Positions 45,693-56,700 of a stretch of 64,000 nt of DNA are shown one piece after another. This DNA is from Pseudomonadota bacterium. GTDB taxonomy: Bacteria > Myxococcota_A > Polyangia > Polyangiales > Polyangiaceae. The notes beneath the pieces were generated by a model that saw nothing but the letters and a program-made list of their open reading frames with translations, did no database searches and was not told where the DNA came from. The stretch's first letter is position 1. Every line of letters starts with the position of its first letter. The stretch covers positions 49,009 through 113,008 of the forward strand of contig JAFAER010000062.1 in assembly GCA_023423895.1 (NCBI GenBank), given 5' to 3'. The position numbers and the translations under genes are program-made.

Positions 45693-47168
45693 ATGACCCA
45701 CCCCGCGACGGACAGCAACAAACCTTCCGCGAAGACGATCCTCGTCGTCGACGACGAGAAGAACATCCGCCGGACGCTCTCGCTCGTCCTCGAGGGTGAG
45801 GGCTATCGCGTCATCGGCGCGGAGACCGCCGAGCACGCGATCGAGATCCTGGCGAGCCCGAACACGCCCGTCGACCTCGCGATCTTCGACGTCAAGCTGC
45901 CCGGCATGAGCGGCCTCGAGGCGCTCGAGAAGGTCCGCAAGGAAGAAGCGCTCAAGGACACGCCCATCATCGTCATCAGCGGGCACGCGACGGTGAACGA
46001 CGCCGTCCACGCGATCAAGCTCGGCGCGAGCGACTTCTTCGAGAAGCCGCTCGCCCGTGAGCGCGTTCTCGTCAGCGTGAAGAACGTGCTCGAGGCCGCT
46101 CAGACGAAGCGCGCCCTCGAGACGATGTCGCGCGAGCAGATGGCGAAGTACGAGATGATCGGCAAGAGCGCGCCGATCCAGCGCCTGTTCCACGAGATCG
46201 AGAAGGTCGCACCGACGCGCGCAGGCGTCCTCATCACCGGCGAGAGCGGGACCGGCAAGGAGCTGATCGCGCGCGCCATCCACCGTCTGTCGTCGCGTGC
46301 CGAGGAGCCTTTCATCAAGGTGAACTGCGCGGCCATCCCGCGCGAGCTCATCGAGAGCGAGCTGTTCGGTCACGAGAAAGGCGCGTTCACCGGCGCCCAG
46401 TCGAAGCGGCGTGGCTTCTTCGAGCAGGCGCACGGAGGCACGCTCTTCCTCGACGAGATCGGCGACATGGACCTCGTCGCGCAGGCGAAGGTCCTGCGCG
46501 CGCTCCAGTCGGGTGAGATCTCGCGCGTCGGCAGCGAGCACGTCATTCACGTCGACGTCCGTGTCCTCGCGGCGACGAACAAGGATCTCGCGAAGGCCGT
46601 CGAGAACGGCGGATTCCGCGAGGACCTGTTCTTCCGGCTCAACGTCTTCCCGCTCCGGAGCCCGAGCCTGCGCGAGCGCGTCGAGGACATCCCGCTTCTC
46701 GCGCACGCGTTCATGCAGGGCTTCGCGAAAGAGAACGGCACGAAGCCGAAGCCGATCGACGACGCCGTCATCCATGCCCTCGTCGCGCGTCGATGGCCCG
46801 GCAACGTGCGCGAGCTCAAGAACGTCGTCGAGCGCATGGCCATTCTCTCCGGCGACCGCGTGACCATCGCCGACCTGCCGGAGGACCCGCACGAGAGCCC
46901 CTTCGGCGAGGAAGAAAACAGCCACGACACCGCAGCGCCCGAGGCGTTCGAAGAGGACCGAGAGGAGCAGGTCGCGACCCGCGCGCCCGTGCCTGGTCAG
47001 TACCTGACGCTCCGCGAGTACCGTGAGCAGACCGAGCGCAAGTACATCGTGGACACGCTGAAGCTCACCGGCTGGAACATCTCACGCACGGCGGTGATCC
47101 TCGGCGTCGAGCGCACGAACCTGCACAAGAAGATCCGCGGCTATCAAATCAAGCGCGGCGAAGGCTGA
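45693..47168 (+). CDS. NtrC/NtrX-type sigma-54 response regulator
   Basis: A 491-residue enhancer-binding protein. Receiver domain 15-130 with phospho-acceptor Asp66 (AIFDVKLPG), AAA+ domain with Walker A GESGTGKE (183-190) and the sigma-54 contact loop GAFTGA (230-235), then GTLFLDEIGDMD (Walker B) and RRWPGNVRELKN. The C-terminal Fis-type helix-turn-helix includes WNISRTAVILGVERTNLHKKI. It would activate sigma-54 promoters when phosphorylated. No histidine kinase is adjacent in the window. GAGAGG lies 8 bases before the ATG. Confidence 0.95.
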   Translation: MTHPATDSNKPSAKTILVVDDEKNIRRTLSLVLEGEGYRVIGAETAEHAIEILASPNTPVDLAIFDVKLPGMSGLEALEKVRKEEALKDTPIIVISGHATVNDAVHAIKLGASDFFEKPLARERVLVSVKNVLEAAQTKRALETMSREQMAKYEMIGKSAPIQRLFHEIEKVAPTRAGVLITGESGTGKELIARAIHRLSSRAEEPFIKVNCAAIPRELIESELFGHEKGAFTGAQSKRRGFFEQAHGGTLFLDEIGDMDLVAQAKVLRALQSGEISRVGSEHVIHVDVRVLAATNKDLAKAVENGGFREDLFFRLNVFPLRSPSLRERVEDIPLLAHAFMQGFAKENGTKPKPIDDAVIHALVARRWPGNVRELKNVVERMAILSGDRVTIADLPEDPHESPFGEEENSHDTAAPEAFEEDREEQVATRAPVPGQYLTLREYREQTERKYIVDTLKLTGWNISRTAVILGVERTNLHKKIRGYQIKRGEG

Positions 47169-47198
47169 CGCTCGCAGCGCACGGGAGAGCGATCGGCG

Positions 47199-47639
47199 TC
47201 AGCGCGTGCCGGTCGATCCGTAGCCGCCGGCTCCGCGCGCCGTCTCGTCGAGCGCGGTCACGACCTCGAGAGTCGCCGTACCATGGCGGGCGAAGACGAT
47301 CTGCGCGATGCGTTCGAGCGGCTCGATCGTGACGGTCTCGGCGCTGAGGTTCACGAGCGCGACCTTCACCTCGCCGCGATAGTCGCTGTCGACCGTGCCG
47401 GGGGCGTTGATGACCGTGATCCCTCGCTTCGCCGCGAGGCCCGAGCGCGGACGCACCTGCCCTTCCCAGCCCATCGGGATCGCCATCGCGAGGCCGGTGG
47501 GCACCATCACGCGCTCGAGCGAGCGGAGCGTGATCGGCTCCGTGATCGCCGCCTGGAGGTCCATGCCGGCGGCCTGCTCGGACTGGTACCGAGGCAACGG
47601 GACCTCGACGGGACCGACGCGTTGGACGCGCACCGTCAT
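47199..47639 (-). CDS. dut: dUTP diphosphatase (dUTPase)
   Basis: A 146-residue enzyme that hydrolyses dUTP to dUMP, protecting DNA from uracil. Motifs: AAGMDLQAAI, RSGLAAKRGI (motif 2), GTVDSDYRGE (motif 3), RIAQIVFAR and the C-terminal GAGGYGSTG arm. Full length, trimeric in family. ATG at 47639. The upstream extension is not conserved. Confidence 0.96.
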   Translation of the reverse strand: MTVRVQRVGPVEVPLPRYQSEQAAGMDLQAAITEPITLRSLERVMVPTGLAMAIPMGWEGQVRPRSGLAAKRGITVINAPGTVDSDYRGEVKVALVNLSAETVTIEPLERIAQIVFARHGTATLEVVTALDETARGAGGYGSTGTR

Positions 47640-48017
47640 CGCAAGCTGCTGCTTAGAACCGGCCTCTTCCGTGCTGCTGACCACGTCGACGCACCTACAC
47701 CACGCGCCACCGGAGGTGTAGTCCCCCGCGCCCGCTTCATCCCTTCCCCCGCGCGTCCATTCGCGATTCCTCGTGAAGACGACCCACCCCGCACGAATGG
47801 ATGAGACGCGATGAGACTGGACGCGAGGTCCCCTAGCGAGGCGAGATGCGGGCGGCCGGTAACGGAAGCAGCGCAAGCCAACGGATAACGAAGACGCCAT
47901 GCGATGCGTCGAGACGAGCCGCGACGGCACAAAGTCCGCGTAGGCGCCTTCCTCACAATTTCTCGCCACACTCACGTACTCGTTGTGCCCCGCACGCGTA
48001 CCCGCGGTAATCTCGAC
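47640..48017. other. Divergent intergenic region
   Basis: Between the starts of dut and the next kinase. No open frame with family features, no RNA motif and no clear operator was seen. It presumably holds both divergent promoters. A CTCACAATTTCTCGCC segment at about 47952 is the AT-richest part. Confidence 0.5.
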
Positions 48018-49448
48018 ATGATGGCCCGACCTGACGAGCACTCACCGAGAACGGTGGGCCGCTACGTTCTCTACGGAGAGCTTGCGTCAGGCGGCATGGC
48101 GACGGTGCACTTTGGCCGTCTCAGCGGACCTGTCGGCTTCTCGCGGACGGTGGCCATCAAGCGGCTGCACCCGCACTACGCCAAAGATCCCGAGTTCGTG
48201 ACGATGTTCCTCGACGAGGCGCGCCTCTGCGGGCGCATCCGTCACCCGAACGTCGTCCCCACGCTCGACGTCGTCACGACGCAGGGCGAGATCTTCATCG
48301 TCATGGAGTACGTGGCCGGTGAGGCCCTCTCCAAGCTGATGAAGGCGGCCATTGCGAAGCAGATGATGATGCCGCCGAAGGTGGCGGCCACCGTCATGTC
48401 GTCGGTCCTCCACGGACTCCACGCGGCGCATCAGACGAAGGACGAACACGGCCGTGAGCTCGGGATCGTTCACCGTGACGTGTCCCCGCAGAACATTCTC
48501 GTAGGGGCCGACGGCACGGCGCGCGTCCTCGACTTCGGCGTCGCCAAGGCGGCCGGACGTCTGCAGACGACGCGCGACGGACAGCTCAAGGGCAAGATCG
48601 CGTACATGCCTCCGGAGCAGCTGAGCGGCGCTCCGGTCACGAAGCAGGTCGACATCTACGCGGCGTCGGTCGTCCTCTGGGAGGCGCTGACGGGCCGCCG
48701 CTTGTTCGACGGCGAGACCGAGGCCATCGTCCTCGCGCGCGCCATCGAAGGCCGCATCGATCCGCCGAGCGTTCACAACGCATTCCTCGAGCCGGCGGTC
48801 GACGCCGTCGTCCTCCGCGGCCTCGCACGCGAGCCGGGAATGCGCTTCACGACGGCGCGTGAGATGGCGCTCGCCATCGAGCAGACGATCGGCCTCGCCT
48901 CCCCCTCCGAGGTCGGCGAGTGGGTCGAGATGGTCGCGGGCGACGAGCTTCATCGCCGTGCCCAGACGATCGCGGCGATCGAGGTCGCGTCGCTCAACCC
49001 GCCGACGGATCCCAGGATCGGGCTCGCGAAGCAACCGCCCATCCAGGAGCCTCACTCGCAGGTCTCGAGCATCTCCGTCTCGCGGCCGGCCATTTCGATG
49101 GTTCCGCCGAGGCGCACGAGCACCGCGAAGGTGATGGTCTCGTTCTTCGCGTTGCTCGCGATGATCGGCGGCGGCCTGGGGGCGCTCGCGATGCGCGACG
49201 TCCTGGCTGGCCCGCCACACGTCGAGCCGAACCAGCTCGAGCTCGAGCCGCGCCGAGCGCTCGCAGTCGCGGGGCCACAGTCCGTGACGACGAAGGCACA
49301 GCGCGAAGTGCCGGAGCGCGTCGTCGTCGCTCGGCCGCCGCCCCCGCCCCCGCCGGTCGTCAAGAAGCCCGTCACGAACTGCGACCCGCCCTACACCATC
49401 GATCCGGCGACGGGGCGCAAGAAGTACAAGATGGAGTGTCTGCACTGA
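48018..49448 (+). CDS. Ser/Thr protein kinase, membrane-anchored
   Basis: A 476-residue kinase. Glycine loop LASGGMATV (22-30; the first Gly is Ala), Lys48 in VAIKRL, catalytic loop HRDVSPQN (152-159), DFG (172-174), and the activation end AYMPPEQ. A single span lies at about 371-393 (MVSFFALLAMIGGGLGALAM), then a Pro-rich tail (PPPPPPVVKKP) ending in a Cys-containing segment. ATG at 48018 (MMARPDE) is chosen. It is 141 bases upstream of a TPR-like exported protein, the usual Polyangia kinase-partner arrangement. Confidence 0.94.
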   Translation: MMARPDEHSPRTVGRYVLYGELASGGMATVHFGRLSGPVGFSRTVAIKRLHPHYAKDPEFVTMFLDEARLCGRIRHPNVVPTLDVVTTQGEIFIVMEYVAGEALSKLMKAAIAKQMMMPPKVAATVMSSVLHGLHAAHQTKDEHGRELGIVHRDVSPQNILVGADGTARVLDFGVAKAAGRLQTTRDGQLKGKIAYMPPEQLSGAPVTKQVDIYAASVVLWEALTGRRLFDGETEAIVLARAIEGRIDPPSVHNAFLEPAVDAVVLRGLAREPGMRFTTAREMALAIEQTIGLASPSEVGEWVEMVAGDELHRRAQTIAAIEVASLNPPTDPRIGLAKQPPIQEPHSQVSSISVSRPAISMVPPRRTSTAKVMVSFFALLAMIGGGLGALAMRDVLAGPPHVEPNQLELEPRRALAVAGPQSVTTKAQREVPERVVVARPPPPPPPVVKKPVTNCDPPYTIDPATGRKKYKMECLH

Positions 49449-49589
49449 CGTCGGCGTCGGGTCTCCTCGGGAGACCGCGCGCGGCGAGCCGGCAAGACCT
49501 CACGTATCCGTCGAGACCGCACTCTTTTTTTCCTCTCCTGTCCTGCCGGGTAACCTGTAGCCTCCGAGTAGACACGGAGGCCCGAGTCG

Positions 49590-50543
49590 ATGAGGGAGAG
49601 CACACGTAGGGGGTCCTCGGGGCGAGGACGCAGCGCTGCGCGGATCGTTGCGGCGGCTGCCATCGCAACGATGCTCGCGGAGGGCGTCGCCGCCGCGGCA
49701 CCTGACGAACGTGAGCAGTGCGCGGCCTCGGCGGAGCAGGCGCAGCAGCTGCGCGACGAAGGCAAGTACCGCCGTGCACGTGAGCAGATGCTCGTCTGCG
49801 CGCGTGATGTCTGTCCGGGACCGATCAAGAGCGATTGCGGTAAGTGGCTCACCGAGCTCGATCGCGACGCGCCGACGGTGGTCTTCGGTGCTCGCGACGG
49901 CAAGGGCAACGACGTGCTCGACGTCAAGGTATCGATGGACGGCGCTCCGATTCAGGAGCGGCTCGACGGCAAGCCCGTCCTCGTCGACTCCGGTGAGCAC
50001 GTCTTCCGGTTCGACAGCAAGGACGGCACGTCGAAGGAGGAGCGCGTCCTCGTCCGCGCCGCCGAGAAGGCGCGTCCGATCATCGCGACGTTCCCGAGCC
50101 CCATCGCGTCCGATACGGGTGGAAGCGGCGGCTCAGGGAGCGGCGGCTCAGGGAGCGGCGGCTCGACGGACGGCAACCGTGAAGGCTCGATCGTCCCGTC
50201 GCTCGTCGTCGGCGGTCTCGGCGTCGTCGCGCTCGGCAGCTTCGCGGTGTTCGGCATCGGCGGGAAGAACGACGTCGACGATCTGCAGACGTGCAAGCCC
50301 GTCTGCAAGGAGGAGGACGTCGACCGCGCCCGAACCAAGCTCATCATCGCCGACATCTCGCTCGGCGTCGGCGTCGTGGCGCTCGGCGTGGCCGCGTACA
50401 TGTTCTTCACGCGGCCGACGATCGACACCAGCAGGGTGCAGACGACGAACGCGCAGGCGAAGAGAAAGGACACGTCCTTCCGTTTCGATGCGCGCCCGCT
50501 CGCAGGCGGCGGCTACGCAGGCATCGGCGGGTCGTTCGATTGA
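49590..50543 (+). CDS. Exported TPR-like membrane protein between kinases
   Basis: A 317-residue protein. Signal peptide ends at GVAAAAP, then a helical repeat (AEQAQQLRDEGKYRRAREQ) of TPR type with a disulfide pair, then a beta PEGA-like segment (VKVSMDGAPIQERLDGKP). A Gly/Ser linker with two to three copies of a GSGGS unit precedes two spans (around residues 205-225 and 255-275). Same architecture as at 5194 and 22067. It lies between two kinases, one upstream and one downstream, so its partner may be either. Confidence 0.75.
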   Translation: MRESTRRGSSGRGRSAARIVAAAAIATMLAEGVAAAAPDEREQCAASAEQAQQLRDEGKYRRAREQMLVCARDVCPGPIKSDCGKWLTELDRDAPTVVFGARDGKGNDVLDVKVSMDGAPIQERLDGKPVLVDSGEHVFRFDSKDGTSKEERVLVRAAEKARPIIATFPSPIASDTGGSGGSGSGGSGSGGSTDGNREGSIVPSLVVGGLGVVALGSFAVFGIGGKNDVDDLQTCKPVCKEEDVDRARTKLIIADISLGVGVVALGVAAYMFFTRPTIDTSRVQTTNAQAKRKDTSFRFDARPLAGGGYAGIGGSFD

Positions 50544-50683
50544 TCCCTTTCACGACGAGGACTCGAGTCCGAGGGCTCGAGTCCTGAACGCCGCACTTGC
50601 CAGATCGGCGACCGTCGCGGACCGCTTCGGGAAAATCGTGCACTGGGGCGCTTTCCCTTCCGCGTCGGCGCTCTGCGCAGGCC

Positions 50684-50689
50684 TATAAT
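50684..50689 (+). promoter_or_regulatory. TATAAT box just before kinase GTG
   Basis: A perfect TATAAT sits 10 bases before the GTG at 50700. If used as a -10 element, transcription would start about at 50696, giving a nearly leaderless mRNA. No good -35 box is seen at the usual distance. Confidence 0.35.
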
Positions 50690-50699
50690 CGTCAATATC

Positions 50700-52853
50700 G
50701 TGGGCCGAGGCGCCGCCGCACGTCAGGGACGAAGACAGGGAGACTTCCTCGCAGGCAAGTATCTGCTGGAGGATTGTCTCGGCATCGGTGGCATGGGCGA
50801 GGTGTATCGGGCGACGAACGTCGCGCTCGGTCGCAAGGTCGCCATCAAGCTCCTCTCGCCCGAGTACGTGCACATCGAGGAAGACGTTCTTCGCTTCCTC
50901 CGCGAAGCGCGCGCGGCCGCCGCGATCCGCCATTCCAACGTCGTCGACGTGCTCGACGTCGCTCGGGACGACGACGGAACGCCGTTCATCGTCCAGGAGC
51001 TGCTCGCAGGTGAAGACCTCGAGCGCTATCTGCGCGCGCGGAACGGGCGTCTCTCTTGCGAAGAGGCGCTCGAGATCATGATCCCCGTCGCGGATGCGGT
51101 CGCCGCTGCCCATGCGCAGAAGGTCGTGCATCGCGATCTCAAACCCGCAAACATCTTTCTCGCGCGCGACCGCAACAAGATCATCCCCAAGGTCCTCGAT
51201 TTCGGAGCGTGTCTGTTCCCGACCATCGCGGAGCGCTCGGCCAAAGAAGTGCGCATGCTCATCGGGACGCCGCACTACATGGCGCCCGAGCAGATCGTGA
51301 GCAAACAAGACGTCGACACGCGCTCGGACGTCTGGGCGCTCGGCGTGATCCTCTACGAGATGATCGTCGGTGAGACGCCGTTCGAGGCAGAGACCGCGAA
51401 CGAGGTCCTCCAGCACGTCAAGACGCGAGACGTGCCGCCCCTCCGCGAGCGCGCGCGCGACGCGTCCCCCGAGCTCGAAGAGCTCATCGCCCGCTGCACG
51501 CGGCGGGATCGTCTTGCCCGCTATCGCGATGCCGGCGAGCTGCACGAGCAGATGGTCGAGGTCCGGCGCATCATGCGCGGGGAGCCCGTCTCCTCACGCA
51601 TGGAGACGCTGATGGACCTGCCGGTGCAGCACCGCACGACCGACAACGCTCCGTCTTCATCGCGGAAGGCGCCCCTGTCTCCGCCACGCATGCCGGTGTC
51701 GCCGCCGAGCCCCCTCGAACGAACCCACGCGCGCCCGAAGGTGCCGTCGCTGGATCGGCTAGAGCCGCCGAGCCCCGCGGCGAAGCGGGCCGGGCTCCTC
51801 ACCCTCAACTCTCCAGGAAGCGAGCCGCCTCCTCTTTCCGCGCTCGACGATCTCGATCTCGACATCCCGCTCCCGGAGACGAACACCGCGAGCCCTCCCC
51901 CTCCGGCATCCGCGCAGCGCCAGATCGCGGCGCCTGTCGCGCCTGTCATCGCGAGCGCCCTGCTCGACCCGTCGAACGTCCGTCAGCTCGAACCGGACGA
52001 CAGCGGGCCGATGCCGTCACTCGATCTCGCGGCGCGCCCATCGTCATGGCCGCCAGCGAGCAAGACGAGCAGCTCCGGGCCTCCGCACGGCGGCGGCGCC
52101 AACGGCCCTCCGTCGTCCATCCCCCCGGTGCTCGATCCACGCGCGTTCGGCAAAGCCCCGAGCCCGATCCCTCCGGCGCCGCTGCCTCGCGAGAACCGAG
52201 ACGTCGCGCCGAGCCCCACGCACGACGCCGTCGCGGTGCCCGTTGCTGCGCGTCCGCCGGCGGTGCTCGCGAAAGAGCTCAGCACTTCTCGCAACACCGC
52301 GGCGCCGGTCTGGTCTGCCTCGGACATCGCCAAGTTCGCGGGAGGCATCGCCGTTCCAGCGATCGGCGCGTTCGTCGCGCTCCTGGCGATCCCGGCGCTC
52401 GGCGCGCCGGTCGGGCGCGCCCTCCGCGGCGACTCGATGTTCGCGAGCGGCGTCCTCGCCGTCATCGCGCTGGTCGCGGGCGCAGGCCTCTTCGCGCGCA
52501 GCATGCTCGGTGAGCGCAGCCGTGGGCTGTACGTGGCGGCGGGCGGCGGAATCCTCTTCGGCATCGTCATGATCATCGTGACGTTCGCGGCGAGCGAAGC
52601 TGCAGAGCTCGGCGTCCCCTCCTCGATGGGCGGGCTCTCGTCGGCCGTCGCGCCGATCGCGCCTCTGGCGCTCGGGCTGCGCGCCCTCGCGAGGGCCCGC
52701 GCGGCGTGGGTCGACCCCTACTCCAGGGGCGAGGCCCTGCGGGCCGCGGCGTTCGCGAGCGCCATGCTCTTCCTCATGCTCGTGCTCAGTCCGGTCGGCG
52801 TCGTCCGGGCCCACGCGCAGCCGGCACACGCCGCGACCAAGCACAGCATTTAG
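50700..52853 (+). CDS. Large Ser/Thr kinase with multi-span C-terminus
   Basis: A 717-residue kinase. Glycine loop LGIGGMGEVY (27-36), Lys50 in VAIKLL, HRDLKPAN (144-151), DFG (167-169), and TPHYMAPEQ are intact. A long Pro/Ser/Ala linker (about 310-540) follows, then four to five hydrophobic spans in residues 540-715, including IGAFVALLAIPALG, ASGVLAVIALVAGAGLF and GILFGIVMIIVTFAA. Most bacterial kinases have one span, so the polytopic tail is unusual. GTG start; the kinase domain needs nothing upstream. guaA follows after 89 bases and is unlikely to be related. Confidence 0.93.
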   Translation: MGRGAAARQGRRQGDFLAGKYLLEDCLGIGGMGEVYRATNVALGRKVAIKLLSPEYVHIEEDVLRFLREARAAAAIRHSNVVDVLDVARDDDGTPFIVQELLAGEDLERYLRARNGRLSCEEALEIMIPVADAVAAAHAQKVVHRDLKPANIFLARDRNKIIPKVLDFGACLFPTIAERSAKEVRMLIGTPHYMAPEQIVSKQDVDTRSDVWALGVILYEMIVGETPFEAETANEVLQHVKTRDVPPLRERARDASPELEELIARCTRRDRLARYRDAGELHEQMVEVRRIMRGEPVSSRMETLMDLPVQHRTTDNAPSSSRKAPLSPPRMPVSPPSPLERTHARPKVPSLDRLEPPSPAAKRAGLLTLNSPGSEPPPLSALDDLDLDIPLPETNTASPPPPASAQRQIAAPVAPVIASALLDPSNVRQLEPDDSGPMPSLDLAARPSSWPPASKTSSSGPPHGGGANGPPSSIPPVLDPRAFGKAPSPIPPAPLPRENRDVAPSPTHDAVAVPVAARPPAVLAKELSTSRNTAAPVWSASDIAKFAGGIAVPAIGAFVALLAIPALGAPVGRALRGDSMFASGVLAVIALVAGAGLFARSMLGERSRGLYVAAGGGILFGIVMIIVTFAASEAAELGVPSSMGGLSSAVAPIAPLALGLRALARARAAWVDPYSRGEALRAAAFASAMLFLMLVLSPVGVVRAHAQPAHAATKHSI

Positions 52854-52942
52854 GCAGCGGCTCTCGTCGCGCGCGCGTTCGGCTGACGCTTTTGCCGTGA
52901 CGAGGCGCGTGGTAGTCGTCCCGGCCTCTCCGGGAGCTCACC

Positions 52943-54490
<1,548 letters not shown>

Positions 54491-54494
54491 TCGG

Positions 54495-54812
54495 GTGAAG
54501 CGCCCGGTCTTCGCGGGGCTCTTCGCTTGCGTCGTCGCCGCCACGGCGCTGACCGCGTGCGGTCAGCCGCGTGAGCCGAAGACCGTGTCGATGAGGATGG
54601 TCGGCTCGCCGCCGAACGCGTCGGTCACGATCGACGACATCTTCGTCGGCCGCCTCGACACGGTCGCTGCGCGCGGCGTCGCGCTTCCGGTGGGAACACA
54701 CCGCGTCTCGGTCGAAGCGCCCGGCTACCTGCCATGGGACAAAGTGGTCGAGGCGAAGGAGGGCGCTGGCCCGCTTCGCCTCGAGGTCCGTCTGGTCGCA
54801 ACGCCCGATTGA
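54495..54812 (+). CDS. Small PEGA-domain lipoprotein
   Basis: A 105-residue exported protein with lipobox LTAC near residue 22. The mature part is one PEGA-like unit: MVGSPPNASVTIDDIFVG then GVALPVGTHRVSVEAPGYLPWDKVV. PEGA domains are small beta folds that sit outside the membrane, often beside kinases. GTG start 5 bases after guaA, so the gene is probably in its transcript. Confidence 0.82.
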   Translation: MKRPVFAGLFACVVAATALTACGQPREPKTVSMRMVGSPPNASVTIDDIFVGRLDTVAARGVALPVGTHRVSVEAPGYLPWDKVVEAKEGAGPLRLEVRLVATPD

Positions 54813-54858
54813 GGGGGCGCACGCGCCGTCGCGGGTCATCCCCGCGGCGCGAAGGATG

Positions 54859-56298
54859 TCACGCGCGGCGGCGCCGGCGGAGGGCGGCCCCGGCGAGCGC
54901 CACACCGAGGACGAGGGCCATGCTGTCGCCGCCGGAAGACATCGACCCCGGAGCAGCGCTGCAGCCGGACGCCTTCTTCTTCTTTTTCTTCTTCGGGCCC
55001 GCGTCCCAGTCGCTGTAGTCCTCGTCGCTGCCGCTCGGGTAGTAGTAGTCGTCCTCGCTCGACTCGGGCAGCTCGGCTTCCTCGCCCTGCTGCGGGAGCT
55101 CGTTGCTGACGGCGCCCGCGTCGGACTCGTCGTCGCCGGCATCACCCTCGCCGGGCACGAGCACCTCGCCCGCGTCCTCGCCCGGGGCCGTTCCGTCGTC
55201 CTTCTTCGGCGCGGCCTGGGTCCCCGGCGCGCCGCCGTCGTAGCCCTTCTTGACGCAGCCACCGGTCGCTTCGCTGCACGAGCGGATCGTCTCGACACCG
55301 AGCGACGCGAGCCAGGTGCCGACCTTGGACGTCGCGTCGACCTTCGTGTGGTGGAGCGTCACCGGCACGAGGTCGCCGGGCTCGAACATCGTGAAGTTCG
55401 ACGTGATGCCTGCGACGGCTGCCTGGCCGCCTCGGAAGAGCGGCGCGCCGATGTCCGCCTTGCAGATGCGGGGCTCGGTGGAACGCCAACCGACGGCCGG
55501 GGTGACGACGTATCCGGCTTCGAGCCGTGAAACGAGCGCCGGATCGTCGATGTACGGGCTGCCCGAGTGGTTGACCGTCTTCGCGGGGACCGCGATCGTC
55601 TTGAACGTCTTCACGCGCTCCGGAGTGCCGTCGAGCTGCTTGCATCCGGAGCCGACGACGAGGAGCGAATCGCTCTGGCCGACGGCGTCGAGGTCGATCG
55701 GGATCGTCGGGACGGTCTCCAGGTCGGCGTCCAGGATGAGGACCGCGATGTCCTTGGCGTCGCTCGCGTCGATGGATCCGAACGCGCAGAGGTCGTCCTT
55801 GCACCGGGCGGTGTACGACGGATGGACCTCGACCTCTTCGATCGTGACCTCGCGGTCGCCGCGGTTTGCCCGCTTTTTCGCCTCGTCCTTCGAGGCGCCG
55901 CCGTCGCCCCTGCCCCCGTCGGTGAGCTGATCGTCGCCTTCGTCTGCTGCGCCTGCCCCCGCGTCTTCCGCCTGGAGGACGTCGTCGTTCGTGTCGGGCG
56001 CGGCGAGCGTCTCGAGCTCACTCGCCGCCTTGAAGCGGATCGTCTTTCCGGGCGCGATGGCGGCGCTGTCCACCACGCAACGCGCCGCGAGCAGCAGGTG
56101 ACGCGGACCGACCTTCGCGGCGGTGCATCCCGTTTCGAGGACGAGCGTGCTCTTCAGGACGGCCGACGTCTCTCCGCCGACGACGACTTCGCCCGCGCCC
56201 TCCAGGGTCTCTTCCTCTCCGAGGAAGCACCCGGCGGCGCCCACGGTCGTCGCGAGCCCGATGATGAAAGCAAGCCGTCCAAGCGTCCCCGTCTCCAT
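54859..56298 (-). CDS. Catalytically dead trypsin-like protein with MYXO-CTERM-like tail
   Basis: A 479-residue exported protein. The signal ends at a lipobox-like VGAAGC. The trypsin fold is recognisable from LLLAARCVVD, where the catalytic His is Arg73, DIAVLILDAD (catalytic-position Asp183 kept), and CKADIGAPLF, where the GDSGGP Ser is Ile283. With two of three catalytic residues gone it is a pseudoprotease. The C-terminus has an acidic linker, a Lys run, then GCSAAPGS followed by a hydrophobic span (SMALVLGVALAGAAL) and RRRRR, the layout of MYXO-CTERM surface-sorting signals. ATG at 56298. Confidence 0.8.
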   Translation of the reverse strand: METGTLGRLAFIIGLATTVGAAGCFLGEEETLEGAGEVVVGGETSAVLKSTLVLETGCTAAKVGPRHLLLAARCVVDSAAIAPGKTIRFKAASELETLAAPDTNDDVLQAEDAGAGAADEGDDQLTDGGRGDGGASKDEAKKRANRGDREVTIEEVEVHPSYTARCKDDLCAFGSIDASDAKDIAVLILDADLETVPTIPIDLDAVGQSDSLLVVGSGCKQLDGTPERVKTFKTIAVPAKTVNHSGSPYIDDPALVSRLEAGYVVTPAVGWRSTEPRICKADIGAPLFRGGQAAVAGITSNFTMFEPGDLVPVTLHHTKVDATSKVGTWLASLGVETIRSCSEATGGCVKKGYDGGAPGTQAAPKKDDGTAPGEDAGEVLVPGEGDAGDDESDAGAVSNELPQQGEEAELPESSEDDYYYPSGSDEDYSDWDAGPKKKKKKKASGCSAAPGSMSSGGDSMALVLGVALAGAALRRRRRA

Positions 56299-56549
56299 GC
56301 CGAATGTAAGTGCAACACTCACTCCAACCTGTAGCGCAACGCTTTGCGCGTCTTTTCAATGGGATACGCGCCGCGCGCTGGATCTCGGGCAGTCCAGTCC
56401 ACTCCTCTTCTGGATCCTGGGTGAAGCACCATGCGCTCTCTTCCGCCCAGCGCGGAACGCTCGGGGAGGAGCTCGAGAGCAAGAAAAGCGGCGTTCGCGT
56501 GTTGCCGCGCTTGCGTTGAGGCCCGGTTTCCGCCATTTTGCGCGCCCCT

Positions 56550-56699
56550 ATGGCTAACCGCGCGATCTGGAGCATGAGGAAGCGTCACGAGTGGCTCACC
56601 ACGCCGCTCAAGAAGAAGCGCGTCAAGCGCGCAACGCGTGTGCGTTGTGGTCTGCAGGACGCCCTGGACCGCAAGGCCGCGTCCGAGAAGAGCGAATAA
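56550..56699 (+). CDS. Small basic protein, 49 residues, unknown
   Basis: A short frame, MANRAIWSMRKRHEWLTTP at the start and KAASEKSE at the end, with a lysine/arginine core (PLKKKRVKRATRVRC). Strongly basic, so it may bind nucleic acid or ribosomes, which is inference. A GC hairpin terminator follows directly, which supports a real transcript. No strong ribosome site is seen. It is in the gap between two minus-strand genes. Confidence 0.42.
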   Translation: MANRAIWSMRKRHEWLTTPLKKKRVKRATRVRCGLQDALDRKAASEKSE

Positions 56700-56700
56700 G

